Assembly (NCBI GenBank): GCA_034428395.1 | Contig: DAOUHX010000260.1 | Span: 1-25,218, forward strand | Reading direction: 5' to 3' | DNA: 25,218 nucleotides | DNA from: Bin5 sp034428395 | GTDB lineage: Bacteria; Chloroflexota; Anaerolineae; Caldilineales; Caldilineaceae | Shown: positions 24,382 to 25,218 of the stretch, piece after piece | How the letters are laid out: each line of letters opens with the position of its first letter | Numbering within the stretch: the stretch's first letter is position 1 | Notes under the pieces: generated by a model | What the model was told of the DNA's origin: nothing | Seen by the model: only the letters and a program-made list of their open reading frames with translations | Databases searched by the model: none | Position numbers and translations under genes: made by a program

Positions 24382-24732
24382 TTAGATTAGGGTCGGCAAG
24401 GAGGCTACATCTTTGTCAGGGAGATGGCGAGTTGGCTTCTTGGCTTGCCAAGTGTAGGCAAACAGCTCGGCGAAAAGGTTGACGATGAAGTTGGTCGTGC
24501 TGCGATGACGTCTGTGTTCTATCATTGAGATGTTTTTGAGCTGGCCAACGATGGTCTCAATCACGAGCCGCTTACGCGTGACCAGCTTGTCTCCGAGAAC
24601 GACGAGTCGATTTTGCATGTTTTGGCGGATGGGCGACATTATTTTCTGTCGCCGTGCGAAGAGTTGCCCCCCTGACTTTAGGACTTGCTTCATTTCGACC
24701 TCTTGCCAACAAGCGGCGCAGCTTTTCTGCAA
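24382..24732 (-). pseudogene. IS982-family transposase remnant (C-terminal part)
   Basis: About 110 residues match the C-terminal third of IS982-type DDE transposases: LVVLGDKLVTRKRLVIETIV, then GQLKNISMIEHRRHRST and NFIVNLFAELFAYTWQAKKP. The full family protein is near 300 residues, so the N-terminal helix-turn-helix and the first catalytic aspartates are missing; the glutamate of RKRLVIET is probably the last acid of the triad. Homology fades upstream of about 24700, where base composition also changes, so the copy is truncated there. The remnant has no usual start (TTG at 24732) and should be inactive. Confidence 0.85.
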
Positions 24733-24947
24733 GCCGAAAGCATGACTATGCCAAGTAGAGCGTATTTCGATGATTCAGGGTTGAAAGCTATATCGATGTG
24801 ATTGAAGAACCAGAATATGGAAGTGTGGGTCCAAGTAAAGGGATATGAGTACCAGAATGCGAGAATAACAGCAAGAGAGATAAAGAGTATGAATGCCAGA
24901 ATACCAAAGGCAGTTTTTTGTCTTGTTCTTATATCTCTAGTCCTCAT
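24690..24947 (-). CDS. Doubtful small membrane protein, 85 aa
   Basis: An ATG-started frame with a basic N-terminus (MRTRDIRTRQK), a strong membrane segment (about 13-33) and a second weaker one (about 60-72). I recognise no family. Most of it lies in visibly AT-richer DNA between two mobile elements, while its last 14 or so codons run into the IS982 remnant in another frame, so any original gene has been cut short. No good ribosome binding site is seen. It may be a fragment of a transferred gene or chance. Confidence 0.25.
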   Translation of the reverse strand: MRTRDIRTRQKTAFGILAFILFISLAVILAFWYSYPFTWTHTSIFWFFNHIDIAFNPESSKYALLGIVMLSACRKAAPLVGKRSK

Positions 24948-24985
24948 TTTGCGACTCGAATTGTTGGATTTATGGTATGGGTATA

Positions 24986-25013
24986 TGAGCTTGGCCCCAA
25001 AAACTGGATCACA
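24986..25013 (+). mobile_element. Probable left end (inverted repeat) of an IS3-family element
   Basis: The sequence beginning TGAGCTTGGCCCCAAAAA just before the orfA gene resembles left inverted repeats of IS3-family elements, which start with TG and often carry CCCCAAAA. It is placed about 50 nt before the orfA ribosome binding site, as expected. The right end lies outside the window, so target duplication cannot be checked. Confidence 0.55.
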
Positions 25014-25064
25014 AGCTAAGGTGTATGATGGAGCAATTCACCGCGCCTGTGGAGGGGCAGAACG

Positions 25065-25218
25065 ATGGTCAAGAAACGGCGGCGACACACGGCGGCCTAC
25101 AAGTTTCGGATTGCGCTGGAAGCGCTTGAAGGCAGCAAGACGATTAGCCAGTTATCGAGTGAACACGAGATTCATCCCAACATGATACGGGCCTGGAAAC
25201 GGCAGCTGCTGGAAGACG
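25065..25218 (+). CDS. IS3-family transposase OrfA (partial, runs off the window)
   Basis: The first 51 codons encode a helix-turn-helix protein of the IS3 OrfA (transposase 8) type: KKRRRHTAAYKFRIALEALE, then KTISQLSSEHEIHPNMI and RAWKRQLLED. ATG 25065 follows GGAGG at 25051-25055 by nine bases. OrfA normally has about 90-100 residues and is followed by OrfB made by -1 frameshifting; neither the frameshift site nor orfB is in the window. No stop codon interrupts the visible part, so the element may be intact. Confidence 0.88.
   Translation, partial: MVKKRRRHTAAYKFRIALEALEGSKTISQLSSEHEIHPNMIRAWKRQLLED

Overview
This is a high-G+C bacterial chromosome segment of ordinary housekeeping genes that ends in insertion-sequence debris. 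Gene content suggests a rod-shaped or filamentous respiring bacterium. My best guess is the phylum Chloroflexota (Caldilinea/Anaerolinea-like), based on the complex I style, a linker-rich MinC with MinD, and a small 15-residue-repeat protein. The assignment is inference; no rRNA or other marker is present.

Region 1 (1-9584, + strand) is the distal part of a complex I operon: nuoG (5' end outside the window), nuoH, nuoI, nuoJ, nuoK, nuoL, nuoM, nuoN. Most junctions are tight (0-12 nt). The nuoK-nuoL gap is the exception: it is about 100 nt long and most of it can fold into one 69-nt imperfect hairpin. The nuoL-nuoM gap (about 60 nt) holds a smaller hairpin.

Region 2 (9645-17889, - strand) is about 8 kb of cell-shape and division-site genes in two transcription units. 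One reads mreB-mreC-mreD-mrdA (PBP2) from a candidate promoter near 17980 and ends at a hairpin/T-tract terminator near 12866. The other reads minC-minD-rodA, with rodA starting directly after the minD stop codon. No minE is seen. Together these encode the elongasome (actin-like MreB, scaffold MreC/D, RodA glycosyltransferase, PBP2 transpeptidase) plus the Min division-site inhibitor.

Region 3 (18229-22981, + strand, divergent from mreB) is an operon-like run: tilS (tRNA-Ile lysidine synthetase), an unrecognised 81-aa gene, a CoA-pyrophosphatase-type NUDIX hydrolase, hpt (hypoxanthine phosphoribosyltransferase) and a LysM/M23 peptidoglycan hydrolase. The first three are linked by 4-nt stop/start overlaps.

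Region 4 (23004-24324, - strand) has a perfect sigma70-type consensus promoter driving a 156-aa protein of six 15-residue repeats with a C-terminal membrane anchor, followed by ribosomal protein L25 (CTC type) and a terminator.

Region 5 (24382-25218) is a mobile-element graveyard: the C-terminal third of an IS982-family transposase, about 250 nt of AT-richer DNA with a doubtful small membrane ORF, and the left end and orfA of an IS3-family element cut by the window edge.

The most unusual items are the 15-residue-repeat tail-anchored protein and its perfect promoter beside an IS remnant, the nuoK-nuoL RNA hairpin, the MinE-less minCD-rodA unit, and the unknown 81-aa gene. I found no CRISPR array, tRNA, rRNA, phage genes or recognisable defence system.
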